Assembly: GCF_000146285.1 (NCBI RefSeq)
Contig: NZ_GL385912.1
Location: 1,286,336 to 1,350,335, forward strand
From: Mobiluncus curtisii subsp. curtisii ATCC 35241
Lineage (GTDB): Bacteria > Actinomycetota > Actinomycetes > Actinomycetales > Actinomycetaceae
Direction: 5' to 3'
Length of the DNA: 64,000 nucleotides
Shown here: piece by piece, positions 25,323-33,872 of the stretch
How the letters are laid out: each line of letters starts with the position of its first letter
How positions within the stretch are numbered: the first letter of the stretch is position 1
Program-made: the position numbers and the translations under genes
The notes under the pieces: generated by a model
What the model was told of the DNA's origin: nothing
The model's input: the letters and a program-made list of their open reading frames with translations, nothing else
Databases searched by the model: none

Positions 25323-26681
25323 TTATTCGGCCTGGTCGGGCACTACCGGGACGGCGTCTTGCTTGATGGACGGGGAAGCCACGCGCGGGTTGCCGACCTT
25401 GTCCGCCTTGGGTTTCGGACCGGCTTCGGCAATTTTTGCGTTGGCGCGCAGCACCCGTTCGCGTTGCAGGTTGGTGGCAAAAGCGCCGGAGCGCCGGGTA
25501 GCGGCTTCTCGCTCCAGTTCTCCTTGCACCAGTTCCATGTCCAAGTCCATGAAGGTCAGAGGCTCGATGGTGTCTGCCACGGCCTGATCCAGCATGGCGT
25601 GCAGGGAATTCTTGGTGATGTTGCGCCCACCCAACCCAGCAATAACTTCGTAGCAGGTGAAAGGCAGTCCGCGCATCGCCGCGCGCAGCTCGGAAGAAAC
25701 AATCCCGCCAATCCCCAGCTGGAAGGCTTTTTCGAGACACACCACGCGCTTCGCGCTTTGCAACACCTCACGGATGGCCGCGAAGGGGAAGGGCCGGAAG
25801 GACACGAGAGACATAATGCCAATCTTTTCGCCATTCTCGCGCCGCTGATCGACCACGTCCTTGAGCGTGCCGACCACGGAGCCCAGCGCCACAATGATGG
25901 TTTCGGCGTCCTCGCAACGGTAGGTGTGCAGCAAACCGCCGGAATCTCGCCCAAAAATACTCTTAAACTCAGACTGTACCTGCGGAATGAGGTCCAAGGC
26001 CTGCAGCATCTTGTGGTGGGCGATATAGCGCACTTCGGTGAAGGCTTCGGGACCGACCATTGCCCCGATAGAGAGCGGATCGTCCGGGTCCAGTACTTGA
26101 CGGGGTTCATAAGGGGGCAGGAACTGTTTGACCTGTTCCGGTTCGGGCAGGTCGACCTGTTCGACCGCGTGGGTGAGGATAAACCCGTCCATGCACACCA
26201 TCACCGGTACGCTGAGTTCCTCCGCGATGCGAAACGCTTGCACGTGCAGGTCCGCGGCCTCTTGGTTGTTTTCAGCAAACAGTTGCAGCCATCCGGAATC
26301 ACGCTGGCTCATCGAGTCGCTGTGGTCATTCCAGATATTGATAGGCGCACCGATGGCTCGGTTCGCCACGGTCATTACGATGGGAAAGCCCAGACCGGCA
26401 GCGTTATACACGGCCTCGACCATATAGAGCAGACCTTGTGAAGCGGTAGCGGTATAGGAACGTGCCCCCACGGCTGAAGAGCCGATACAGGCACTCATGG
26501 CAGCAAACTCGCTCTCGACGTTGACGTATTCACAATGTTCGAGTTGACCGGACTTCACCAGGGCGGACAGGGCTTCGACGATGTGGGTTTGGGGACTGAT
26601 GGGGTAGGCAGCGACCACGTTGGGCTGGCAAGCCGCGACGGCTCGAGCAATCGCCTGGGAGCCTTCGATTTGTTTCAGCAT
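25323..26681 (-). CDS. porA: Pyruvate (2-oxoacid):ferredoxin oxidoreductase, alpha subunit
   Basis: This 452-residue subunit carries the domain that pairs with TPP in PorB and the CoA-binding transketolase-like C-terminal domain. It has AAYPISPQTHIVEAL, the region YVNVESEFAAMSACIGSSAVGAR, and ARSYTATASQGLLYMVEA, all typical of PorA. The C-terminal 60 residues are polar and basic and go beyond the conserved domain. It lies 66 bases after porG and 20 bases before porB on the same strand. Confidence 0.92.
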   Translation of the reverse strand: MLKQIEGSQAIARAVAACQPNVVAAYPISPQTHIVEALSALVKSGQLEHCEYVNVESEFAAMSACIGSSAVGARSYTATASQGLLYMVEAVYNAAGLGFPIVMTVANRAIGAPINIWNDHSDSMSQRDSGWLQLFAENNQEAADLHVQAFRIAEELSVPVMVCMDGFILTHAVEQVDLPEPEQVKQFLPPYEPRQVLDPDDPLSIGAMVGPEAFTEVRYIAHHKMLQALDLIPQVQSEFKSIFGRDSGGLLHTYRCEDAETIIVALGSVVGTLKDVVDQRRENGEKIGIMSLVSFRPFPFAAIREVLQSAKRVVCLEKAFQLGIGGIVSSELRAAMRGLPFTCYEVIAGLGGRNITKNSLHAMLDQAVADTIEPLTFMDLDMELVQGELEREAATRRSGAFATNLQRERVLRANAKIAEAGPKPKADKVGNPRVASPSIKQDAVPVVPDQAE

Positions 26682-26747
26682 TTCTTCTTCTTCCTTTTAG
26701 TGCCGAGTCCGGGGCGCGCCACACTGTCCCGGTGCCGCGGGGGCATT

Positions 26748-27314
26748 TCAGACCATGTTTGCTTTTACATATTCATAAGCGGTCGCGGCGGCTTCTACGT
26801 TGGAGTCACCGACTTTGCCTTTAAACTTGCCACGAATGGCGTCCTCGACCGATTCCAGTTTGATGATCCCGGTCAGCGCTGCCAGTCCGCCCAGCAAAAC
26901 TGCGTTCGGCAGGGGACGTCCCAGCTTTTCCAGGGCGATTTCAGAGGCGGGCATGGACATAAAATGACCCTGCGGCAGCCTGGTCTCGAGCTCTGACACC
27001 CCCAGTTCGGCAGCGGTCTTTTGGGAATTTACCAGCGCGTATCCGTTATCTTTCAGTCCCGAAAACGGATCCATAATTGCCAGCAAGGTCGGGTCTTGTA
27101 CGATGACAATGTCCGGATCCAAGATAGGTTCCCGAGAGTGAATTGCCTTATCTTCAATCCGGCAATAGCTCACGACGGGAGCGCCGGTCCGTTCCGACCC
27201 GAAAGACGGGAAGGCTTGGGCGTGGTGGCCGTCAGCAAAAGCCGCGTAAGCCATTAAATCGGAAGCGGTAACCACACCCTGACCACCGCGACCGTGTACT
27301 CGAATCTCAACCAT
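26748..27314 (-). CDS. porG: Pyruvate (2-oxoacid):ferredoxin oxidoreductase, gamma subunit
   Basis: This 188-residue subunit has the gamma-domain start VEIRVHGRGGQGVVTASDLMAYAA and the FGSERTGAPVVSYCRI segment, and has the usual length. It is the first gene of porG-porA-porB-flavoprotein. Splitting into separate gamma, alpha and beta chains is the archaeal/Thermotoga-type layout rather than the single-chain type. The start ATG has AGG eight bases upstream. A long inverted repeat lies 22-55 bases before it. Confidence 0.92.
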   Translation of the reverse strand: MVEIRVHGRGGQGVVTASDLMAYAAFADGHHAQAFPSFGSERTGAPVVSYCRIEDKAIHSREPILDPDIVIVQDPTLLAIMDPFSGLKDNGYALVNSQKTAAELGVSELETRLPQGHFMSMPASEIALEKLGRPLPNAVLLGGLAALTGIIKLESVEDAIRGKFKGKVGDSNVEAAATAYEYVKANMV

Positions 27315-27335
27315 GTTTCGAGCCTATGTTTCCCA

Positions 27336-27369
27336 CCCGGTTTTGTCCTCTATCGCGGATAAAACCGGG
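27336..27369. promoter_or_regulatory. Inverted repeat in the por leader
   Basis: CCCGGTTTTGTCC and GGATAAAACCGGG pair at 12 of 13 positions with an 8-base loop. It is 22 bases upstream of the porG start, so it would form a strong stem in the mRNA leader, or serve as an operator. It has no T tract. Confidence 0.5.
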
Positions 27370-27511
27370 GTTTTGCAATGAACAGTCCCCGTAAAAAATT
27401 GGGCTTGGGCAGTCTTTAAAAGCAGCATAGACTTGCAAAAAACGTGCCCGCGCTACGATTTCCCCTTTAGGTTGAGCGTAAATGAGCTAAACTTGTGGCA
27501 CGCACGAGCCA

Positions 27512-28804
27512 ATGGGGGCAACGATGACACAGCAAGAAGACACTCGTATTCGCGTCGGGGTGGTCGGATTCGGTAACTATGGCAAAGCGGCTGCCAAAGC
27601 CGTGGGCAAGTGTCGCGATATGGAACTGGTGGCGATTTTTTCCAAACGCGACCCGCAAAAGCTGCAAAACTCTTACGCCAAGGTTTACCCCACTGATACG
27701 GTGGCACAGTTCGCCGACCGTATCGACGTGGTCATTATTTGTGACACCTTGGCGACCAAGCTGCAGGAAGAAACCCCCCAGCTCGCCCAATACTTCCACA
27801 CTGTTGACGCCCACCCCTTGCGCGGCAATCCACCCTCGGCCGCGGAAGTCGACGCGAAACGTCAGCTGCGCATGGAGGAACTGGAGAACATGGCGAAAGA
27901 TATCGCTGCACGCCAGGCAGCTCTTGATGCCGCCGCCGGCGTGGAGCAAACTGCCGTTCCGGAAGCAACTTCACAGGCAACGGCAGATGGGAATGTGGCT
28001 CCCGGCGGAGAGGGTGCGGAAGACCTCGATGAAGGCATTCATGAAGTCTCCGGTATGATGCTGCCCGCATTTATCAAAGAGCCGGTTTTTCAGCCAGTTT
28101 ACAAAGCATTCCCCGATTACTTCGCGGCGGTAGACCAAGCGGGACAATCCACCAAACACGTGTCTTTGTGCGCCGTCGGTTGGGAGCCGGGTCTGATGTC
28201 GATGTTCCGGGTTATCTCTGACTCGCTGTTCCCCAAGACGAAAACTTACACATTTTGGGGGCGCGGGATTTCGATGCAGTGGTCCAATGCGATTCGCGCT
28301 TTTGACGGCGTGTTAGACGCGGTGGCTTACCAGGTACCCAAAGAGGAACCCCTTACCGCAGTGCTCAACGGGGAACCCATCTATGATGATTCTCGCAAAG
28401 CCCTGCACTACATGGAGTGCTACGTGGTGGCTGACCCAGCCTATGACAAAGAGCAGCTGCGTGAGGAAATCATGGAAATGCCGGGCTGGTTTGCCGACTA
28501 CGACACCCAGGTTACCTTCCTGAGCCGCGACGAAATGCGCGAGTTTCATTCCAGACTCATCCATGCCGGACTGATTTTGTCGCGCGCCTCGACCTCCCAG
28601 GGCGTTAACGAACAGATTAAGTTGGAAATCGACATGGACGATAATCCCGAGTTCACCGCCTACGTCATGGTGGCAGCGGCTCGGGCGGCTTACCGGGCCG
28701 GGCAAGCTGGCTGGTCAGGGGCACACACCATGATGGAAATTCCTCCCATCTGGATGCATCCTGACTCGCCAGAAAAGCTTCGTTTCCAGATTTCCGAGTC
28801 GTAG
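27512..28804 (+). CDS. ddh: meso-Diaminopimelate dehydrogenase with large insertion
   Basis: This NADPH enzyme aminates tetrahydrodipicolinate to meso-diaminopimelate in one step, for lysine or wall synthesis. It has the nucleotide-binding VGVVGFGNYGKAAAKAV, VDVVIICDTLAT, SVGW-like AVGWEPGLMSMFRV, TYTFWGRGIS, and the C-terminal SGAHTMMEIPP. At 430 residues it is about 100 longer than usual. The excess is one block at about residues 102-199, between YFHTVDAH and PDYFAAVDQA, made of a charged helix-like stretch and an Ala/Gly/Glu-rich stretch. The start may be ATG 27512 or ATG 27524; the second has GGGGG upstream. It is a single gene, divergent from the por operon. Confidence 0.88.
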   Translation: MGATMTQQEDTRIRVGVVGFGNYGKAAAKAVGKCRDMELVAIFSKRDPQKLQNSYAKVYPTDTVAQFADRIDVVIICDTLATKLQEETPQLAQYFHTVDAHPLRGNPPSAAEVDAKRQLRMEELENMAKDIAARQAALDAAAGVEQTAVPEATSQATADGNVAPGGEGAEDLDEGIHEVSGMMLPAFIKEPVFQPVYKAFPDYFAAVDQAGQSTKHVSLCAVGWEPGLMSMFRVISDSLFPKTKTYTFWGRGISMQWSNAIRAFDGVLDAVAYQVPKEEPLTAVLNGEPIYDDSRKALHYMECYVVADPAYDKEQLREEIMEMPGWFADYDTQVTFLSRDEMREFHSRLIHAGLILSRASTSQGVNEQIKLEIDMDDNPEFTAYVMVAAARAAYRAGQAGWSGAHTMMEIPPIWMHPDSPEKLRFQISES

Positions 28805-28852
28805 CCTAATCTGGGGGCTTCTCTGAGCTCTCCGGTCAGCTAAACTGCCTTT

Positions 28853-30007
28853 GTGACGGATTTTGCGCAGCGGCTGCTGGGTCGACCGGCCCTGACCGGT
28901 CGGGTCGTCGGCTTGGATATGGCTCGCGGCCTGGCCATTTTGGGGATGTTTACCGCACATATGTGGGTTTCAGTGCAAGGTCCCGTCTCTGGCGTGATGG
29001 CCTTGTCTCACGGACGTTCCGCCCCGCTGTTTGCGCTGCTCGCAGGGGTTTCGATGGGTATCATGCAGCAGCGTCTGTCACGCCGTTTTGCCGGTTCCCC
29101 CGCGTTATCGAGACGCTTTTACGGTGAAAAAATCCTGGTGCGCGCTGCTTTCTTAATCCTTCTCGCTACCCTGCTGAGCCTCATCAACACCCGTATCCTG
29201 CTGATTCTCGATAACTACGGGGTGTGGATGGTTTGCGCACTGTTCTGGGCAGGTCTGTCCATTCCCATGCAGCTGGGAGTTATCGGTTTGTTGCTGGTCG
29301 TAGGCATCCCGTTGTGGCACTACCTGAACCTGCTGTTTTTACCGTCCGAAATTGGCGTGGTCCTGGGACTCAATGATTATCAGATGCCCACGTTCCTCAT
29401 CTACGTCCTCACCGGGTTGATTCTGTGGCGTTTGGGTTGGGCGGGGGTGACCCTCCGGGCGCGTCGACTGCAGAAGTACGGTGCGGTCATCGGGTTGGGA
29501 ACTGCTGGCGTAATTTTCGGGGTCGGCACCGCTGTTGATTCGCTGCGTTTGGGGCGGTTTTCGGGGGTACTTTTCGGGAACGACACCCTGTCTATCGCCA
29601 ATCCCACTCCGGCACAGTTGTGGTATCAAACCCTGATCTATATCGCGCCACATACGGATTCGGTAGCGGAAACCGTGGCAAACACGGCTTGGTGCGTGGG
29701 GCTGACTTCCCTGTTGCTGCTGGCAGGACCCACTTTCAACGGATTCTTTTCCCCGTTGGCGGCGTTGGGTTCGATGGCGCTGACCATTTATACCCTCCAC
29801 ATTATCTGGCACGCCGTCACGTTTCACCTGTTTGGCTATGCCGGGCTCATCCCCTCCCTCATCATCATGATTGTGGTTTTCCTGCTGGTCGCGAGCCTGT
29901 GGCGGTTACGGTTTGGCAAGGGTCCCCTGGAAGCCTTCCTGGCGCGCTTGAGCGATCCTCCTCACCGCGCGGATAGCGCCGCGGGAAAACCCACCAAAAA
30001 CGATTAA
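28853..30007 (+). CDS. DUF418/DUF1624-like multi-pass membrane protein
   Basis: This 384-residue protein has about ten hydrophobic segments and the start GRVVGLDMARGLAILGMFTAH, typical of the membrane acyltransferase-like DUF1624/DUF418 group, followed by LSHGRSAPLFALLAGVSMG. Members are thought to transfer acyl groups or act in envelope modification, but the substrate is unknown. The start is GTG. It follows ddh by 48 bases on the same strand and may be cotranscribed. The C-terminal tail is polar. Confidence 0.75.
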   Translation: MTDFAQRLLGRPALTGRVVGLDMARGLAILGMFTAHMWVSVQGPVSGVMALSHGRSAPLFALLAGVSMGIMQQRLSRRFAGSPALSRRFYGEKILVRAAFLILLATLLSLINTRILLILDNYGVWMVCALFWAGLSIPMQLGVIGLLLVVGIPLWHYLNLLFLPSEIGVVLGLNDYQMPTFLIYVLTGLILWRLGWAGVTLRARRLQKYGAVIGLGTAGVIFGVGTAVDSLRLGRFSGVLFGNDTLSIANPTPAQLWYQTLIYIAPHTDSVAETVANTAWCVGLTSLLLLAGPTFNGFFSPLAALGSMALTIYTLHIIWHAVTFHLFGYAGLIPSLIIMIVVFLLVASLWRLRFGKGPLEAFLARLSDPPHRADSAAGKPTKND

Positions 30008-30049
30008 AAACGTGTCGGTCGGCAGGAAACCCACCGACCGAACACGTTT
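30008..30049. terminator. Bidirectional terminator
   Basis: AAACGTGTCGGTCGG pairs with CCGACCGAACACGTTT apart from one bulged base. On the minus strand TTTTTAATCG follows. It lies between two convergent genes and can serve both. Confidence 0.8.
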
Positions 30050-30064
30050 GCGTTTAGAAACCGT

Positions 30065-31768
30065 TTACGGCAACACCAGACCAAAGATGGGGATAGCCAG
30101 GGCAAATACCGTGATGGTAATCAGCACCAAGCCCACCAGAGCGATGATGAAACCGCCCTTGATCATGTCGGTAATCTTGAGATACCCAGAACCGTAAGCA
30201 ATAGCGTTTGGCGGGGTCGCTACGGGGAGCATGAACGCACAGGTCGCAGCCAGAGCTGCCGGGATTGTCAGAATCATGACGTTAGGACCTTGCAAGCCGA
30301 TACCCATGGCGACGCCACCGATAATCGGCAGGAAGGCAGCAGCGGTGGCAGTGTTGGAAGTCAACTCGGTCAGCGCCAGCACCAGGGCAGCGACAGCCAG
30401 CACAATCAGCACGATTGGGGCTCCTGCCAGTCCCTTCACCTGTTCGCCAATGTAGTAAGACAGACCGGTGTGCTCAAACTGCTTGGACAGCGACAGACCG
30501 CCACCGAACAACAGCAGGATGTCCCACGGAATTGTCTTGGCTTCGTTCCAGGTCACCAGACGTTCCCCGTTGGGCTTACCGGGGATGATGAACAGCAACA
30601 CCGCCACGCTCATCGCCACGATAGCGTCAAGCTTCTTGGGACCTTCAATGCCGGTAGCCTTCAAAATCAGCGGCACGAAAATCCAGCAGAACACTGCCAG
30701 GATGAACAGCAACATAACCAGCAATTCGCCGCCACGCAGTTTCCCGAGCTTGGCGTATTCTTCGTTAATCAGTTCCTTACCGCCGGGGATTTCATCAACT
30801 TCCGGCTTGAACATGACGAAAGTCAAAATCCACCAGGCGAACAGCGTAAAGACAATGACCATCGGCAGCCCCATCAGGAACCACTTGCCGAAGTTAATGT
30901 CGTAGTGCAGGGTATCGCTCATGTACGCCTTCAAAAGGGTGTTCGGGGGGGTCCCGATGGGGGTCGCCAACGAGCCGATAGAGGCGGAGTAGGCGATAGC
31001 CAGCATCAAACCGACAGCAAAGTTGGAACGCTTGATACCTTTCTTTTCCGCCATGGCCGAAGCCACATCGTCGCCTTCGTTCAACAGACCGGACATCACA
31101 CCACCGTGGATAGCGCCACCGTAGGCGGCTTCCACATCCAGTCCTTTGCTGGCGGCGGAGTTCTTGTCTCGAGCTGATTCAAACAGCTGCACTACAGACA
31201 GACCGATGGGTAGCATCATCACAGCGGTAGCGGTGTTGGACACCCACATCGAAATAAAGCCGGTAGCAATCATGAAGCCCAGCACCAGACGGCGTGGCTT
31301 CACCCCGACGACGCGGACGATACCCAGAGCCACGCGCCGGTCAAAGTGCCAGCGCTGCATGGCAATAGCCAGGATGAACCCGCCCATGAACAGGTAAATC
31401 GTGTCTGAAGCGTAGGATCCGGCAGTGCCGGCGTAGTCGTTGACTTCCAGCAGGGGGAATAACACCAGCGGAACCATTGCTGTCGCAGCCAGCGAGATAG
31501 CTTCGGTCATCCACCAGATAGCCATCATGACCGAAATCCCAGCGACCAGGTACACTGCACCGACATTCATTTCTTCTTCTTTGATAACGTCAGCGCCGAC
31601 AGACTTGGTAATGACGTCTACCGCGTCACGCGGAATCAAAAAATAAACGATGGCACCCAGAATGATGCCACCGAAGAGCCCGATAATACGAACTTTTGAG
31701 ATTTTCTTTTCGCCTTCGGATTGCTCCACATCGTGTCTATCAACCGGAAGGACTTCCTTTACACTCAT
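30065..31768 (-). CDS. DASS (SLC13) family sodium:dicarboxylate symporter
   Basis: This 567-residue membrane protein has the two SNT signatures that bind sodium and carboxylate in this family (WVSNTATAVMMLPIG and LTSNTATAAAFLPI), two-fold repeated helices, and GTPPNTLLKAY. It probably moves C4-dicarboxylates such as succinate or malate with sodium. A hydrophilic N-terminus of about 25 residues precedes the first helix. The start ATG at 31768 has AAGGA-like sequence upstream (minus strand AAAGGCACGC). The gene is single and is preceded by three palindromes that may bind a regulator. Confidence 0.9.
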   Translation of the reverse strand: MSVKEVLPVDRHDVEQSEGEKKISKVRIIGLFGGIILGAIVYFLIPRDAVDVITKSVGADVIKEEEMNVGAVYLVAGISVMMAIWWMTEAISLAATAMVPLVLFPLLEVNDYAGTAGSYASDTIYLFMGGFILAIAMQRWHFDRRVALGIVRVVGVKPRRLVLGFMIATGFISMWVSNTATAVMMLPIGLSVVQLFESARDKNSAASKGLDVEAAYGGAIHGGVMSGLLNEGDDVASAMAEKKGIKRSNFAVGLMLAIAYSASIGSLATPIGTPPNTLLKAYMSDTLHYDINFGKWFLMGLPMVIVFTLFAWWILTFVMFKPEVDEIPGGKELINEEYAKLGKLRGGELLVMLLFILAVFCWIFVPLILKATGIEGPKKLDAIVAMSVAVLLFIIPGKPNGERLVTWNEAKTIPWDILLLFGGGLSLSKQFEHTGLSYYIGEQVKGLAGAPIVLIVLAVAALVLALTELTSNTATAAAFLPIIGGVAMGIGLQGPNVMILTIPAALAATCAFMLPVATPPNAIAYGSGYLKITDMIKGGFIIALVGLVLITITVFALAIPIFGLVLP

Positions 31769-31793
31769 ACTTTTGCGTGCCTTTCGTGATTAA

Positions 31794-31849
31794 TCAGCTC
31801 AGCTTTGAGCTGACTTGGCACATTGTATATGACAATTTGCGAAGCAAAT
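31794..31849. promoter_or_regulatory. Three palindromes upstream of the dicarboxylate transporter
   Basis: TCAGCTCA-GCTT-TGAGCTGA (31794-31813), TTGT-ATATG-ACAA (31823-31835) and ATTTGC-GAA-GCAAAT (31835-31849) follow one another just upstream of the transporter start. The middle one resembles FadR-type GntR operators. They suggest regulated expression by an unknown factor. Confidence 0.45.
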
Positions 31850-31992
31850 CTCAAACCGGTAACCATTATCGGGATTTTTTTGGTAAACGTCCAGGTTATT
31901 CCCGTGTCAGTATGTGAGATTAGCTTTTTTCGCACCTTGATAGTTCACCAGTCCGGGGCACGGGTCGGTCTGTGTCCGCGGTTTTCCAGGGG

Positions 31993-32329
31993 TGTGGATA
32001 ACCTGTGGATAAAATCTCGGACGTCGAGGGAATTTTCACCTTTGGTCTGCTTGCCAAAGCCGTCGCAAGTGTGCTAAAGGGACCCGCTGCAAGCATAAAT
32101 ACCCAGTTCAACGGCATTTTGTCCACTTAAACCTTATTTACGTAGTGAAAGGTTTTAACTCCGCAGCGCTGCCATCCTTAATTCACAGCGACTGTGGATA
32201 ACCTGTGAGTTTCTAAACCGCGACATCTCACCTAACTTTGCCAGACAAGCCGCGGTAACCGCACCCTTCCAAAACCAATTCACCCTCTTACCCACGGCTT
32301 ATCCACAGCTTTATGCCGGGTTATCCACT
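31993..32329. promoter_or_regulatory. DnaA-box cluster upstream of dnaB
   Basis: Perfect TTATCCACA boxes lie at 31993-32001, 32004-32012 and 32193-32201 (minus orientation) and at 32299-32307 (plus). A one-mismatch box is at 32321-32329. The first pair is spaced 11 bases, one helical turn. The rest of the 676-base gap (31769-32444) holds no gene I can support. DnaA may regulate dnaB here or the cluster may titrate DnaA. Confidence 0.65.
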
Positions 32330-32444
32330 TATTTTCCACCAAAACGGTTTGCTTAGTGAACACCGAAAGCGTAGGTTTGAGACCTGATGTTTATTCTTTT
32401 CACCCCTTTTCGTCAGAGGTGAAGTGTCGGCGAAAGGAGGACCT

Positions 32445-33821
32445 GTGGAAGACACCGACGCACCTCCGCTTGACCGGATTCCCCCACATAACATCCTGGC
32501 AGAACAATGTGTACTCGGTGCCATGATTTTGTCCAAGAACGCTATTGCCGACACTTATAAGCTGCTGCTGCCCAGCGATTTCTACGACTCGCGTCACGAG
32601 ATTATCTTTAACACCATCCTGGACCTCTACGCTGCGGGAGCGGCATCCGATCCGGTGACGGTTCCTGCTGAACTGGAGAAACGCGGACAGCTCTCTCGCA
32701 TCGGCGGTTTAGATTACATTCATACCGTCGTCCACTCGGTGCCCACCGCCGCTAACGCTGCCTACTATGCCCAGATTGTGCGCGACCAGGCGACGTTACG
32801 CGGTCTGGTCGAAGCGGGCACCCGCATCACCCAACTCGGCTACGCCATAGACACCACGGATGCGGATGAACTCATCAATACGGCTCACGCTGAGCTGGAC
32901 CGTGTCAGCGAAAAGCGCACTTCTGAGGACTATCGGCTGCTATCCGAACTGCTGACGCCGGTCTTGGACGAAATCCAGCAAACCGATGATGACCCGCACA
33001 CCGTGCACACGGGGTTTCTCGATTTTGACCGGGTGACGAACGGTCTGCACGCCGGTCAGTTGGTCATTGTGGCAGCTCGTCCGGCAATGGGTAAATCAAC
33101 TTTCGCGCTCGATATTTTGCGTCACGTGACTCTCAGAGAGAAGCGTACCGCGGCGATTTTTTCACTGGAGATGTCCGCCGCGGACATCATTAAGAGGATG
33201 CTTTCCGCGGAAGCCAGCGTGCCACTGTCTCTGTTGTTTGCGGGAATGCCCAATGACGGTCAACAGAACCAAGCTAACTGGGACAATATCGCATCGGCAT
33301 ATAACCGGATGAAGTCCGCGCCTTTCTTTATTGATGATTCCCCGAACCTGACCATGCCCGATATTCGTGCCAAATGCCGGCGTTTAAAGCATTCCCACGA
33401 TTTGTCACTCATCGTCGTGGACTACATCCAGTTGATGAGTTCACACAAGCGTATAGAGTCGCGTCAACAGGAAGTTTCAGAGATTTCGCGATCCTTGAAG
33501 CTGTTGGCAAAAGAGCTGGAGGTGCCGGTCATTGGAGTCGCTCAGTTGAACCGTGGACCGGAGTCTCGTACGGATAAGAAACCGATGATGAGCGACCTGC
33601 GAGAATCGGGATCTTTGGAGCAAGACGCCGACATGGTGTTGCTGTTGCATCGCCCTGAGTATTACAACACCGATGACCGACCTGGTGAAGCTGACCTCAA
33701 TATCGCCAAGCACCGTAATGGTCGCACCGAAGTAATTAACCTGCAGTTCCAGGGCAAGTTTTCGCGTTTTGTTTCGGGGATTCGTGCCAATCAAGAAGAA
33801 CCCCCGCCTCCGGACTATTAA
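32445..33821 (+). CDS. dnaB: Replicative DNA helicase
   Basis: This 458-residue hexameric helicase unwinds DNA at the replication fork. It has the N-terminal PPHNILAEQCVLGAMI, the Walker A motif in AARPAMGKSTFALDIL, the Walker B region LSLIVVDYIQLM and the arginine-finger region KHRNGRTEVINLQF. GTG at 32445 follows AAAGGAGG by four bases and is preferred over an upstream GTG at 32424. There is no intein. It faces the ribosomal protein group rpsF-ssb-rpsR-rplI across a shared terminator, a common actinobacterial arrangement. Confidence 0.96.
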   Translation: MEDTDAPPLDRIPPHNILAEQCVLGAMILSKNAIADTYKLLLPSDFYDSRHEIIFNTILDLYAAGAASDPVTVPAELEKRGQLSRIGGLDYIHTVVHSVPTAANAAYYAQIVRDQATLRGLVEAGTRITQLGYAIDTTDADELINTAHAELDRVSEKRTSEDYRLLSELLTPVLDEIQQTDDDPHTVHTGFLDFDRVTNGLHAGQLVIVAARPAMGKSTFALDILRHVTLREKRTAAIFSLEMSAADIIKRMLSAEASVPLSLLFAGMPNDGQQNQANWDNIASAYNRMKSAPFFIDDSPNLTMPDIRAKCRRLKHSHDLSLIVVDYIQLMSSHKRIESRQQEVSEISRSLKLLAKELEVPVIGVAQLNRGPESRTDKKPMMSDLRESGSLEQDADMVLLLHRPEYYNTDDRPGEADLNIAKHRNGRTEVINLQFQGKFSRFVSGIRANQEEPPPPDY

Positions 33822-33827
33822 AAAGCC

Positions 33828-33864
33828 CGGTGCCGGAAACCTGTGGGTTTCCGGCACCGTTTTG
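33828..33864. terminator. Bidirectional terminator between dnaB and rplI
   Basis: CGGTGCCGGAAAC and GTTTCCGGCACCG form a perfect 13-base-pair stem with a 6-base loop, with TTTTG after it on the plus strand and a CTTTTTAA tail on the minus strand. Confidence 0.92.
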
Positions 33865-33872
33865 TTTAGGCT

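Noticed and set aside
25303-25740. An N-terminal extension of porB by 146 codons into porA
   Set aside because: The frame is open but lies entirely over porA in another frame, encodes an Arg/Ala-rich stretch unlike any domain, and the ATG at 25302 has a strong ribosome site.
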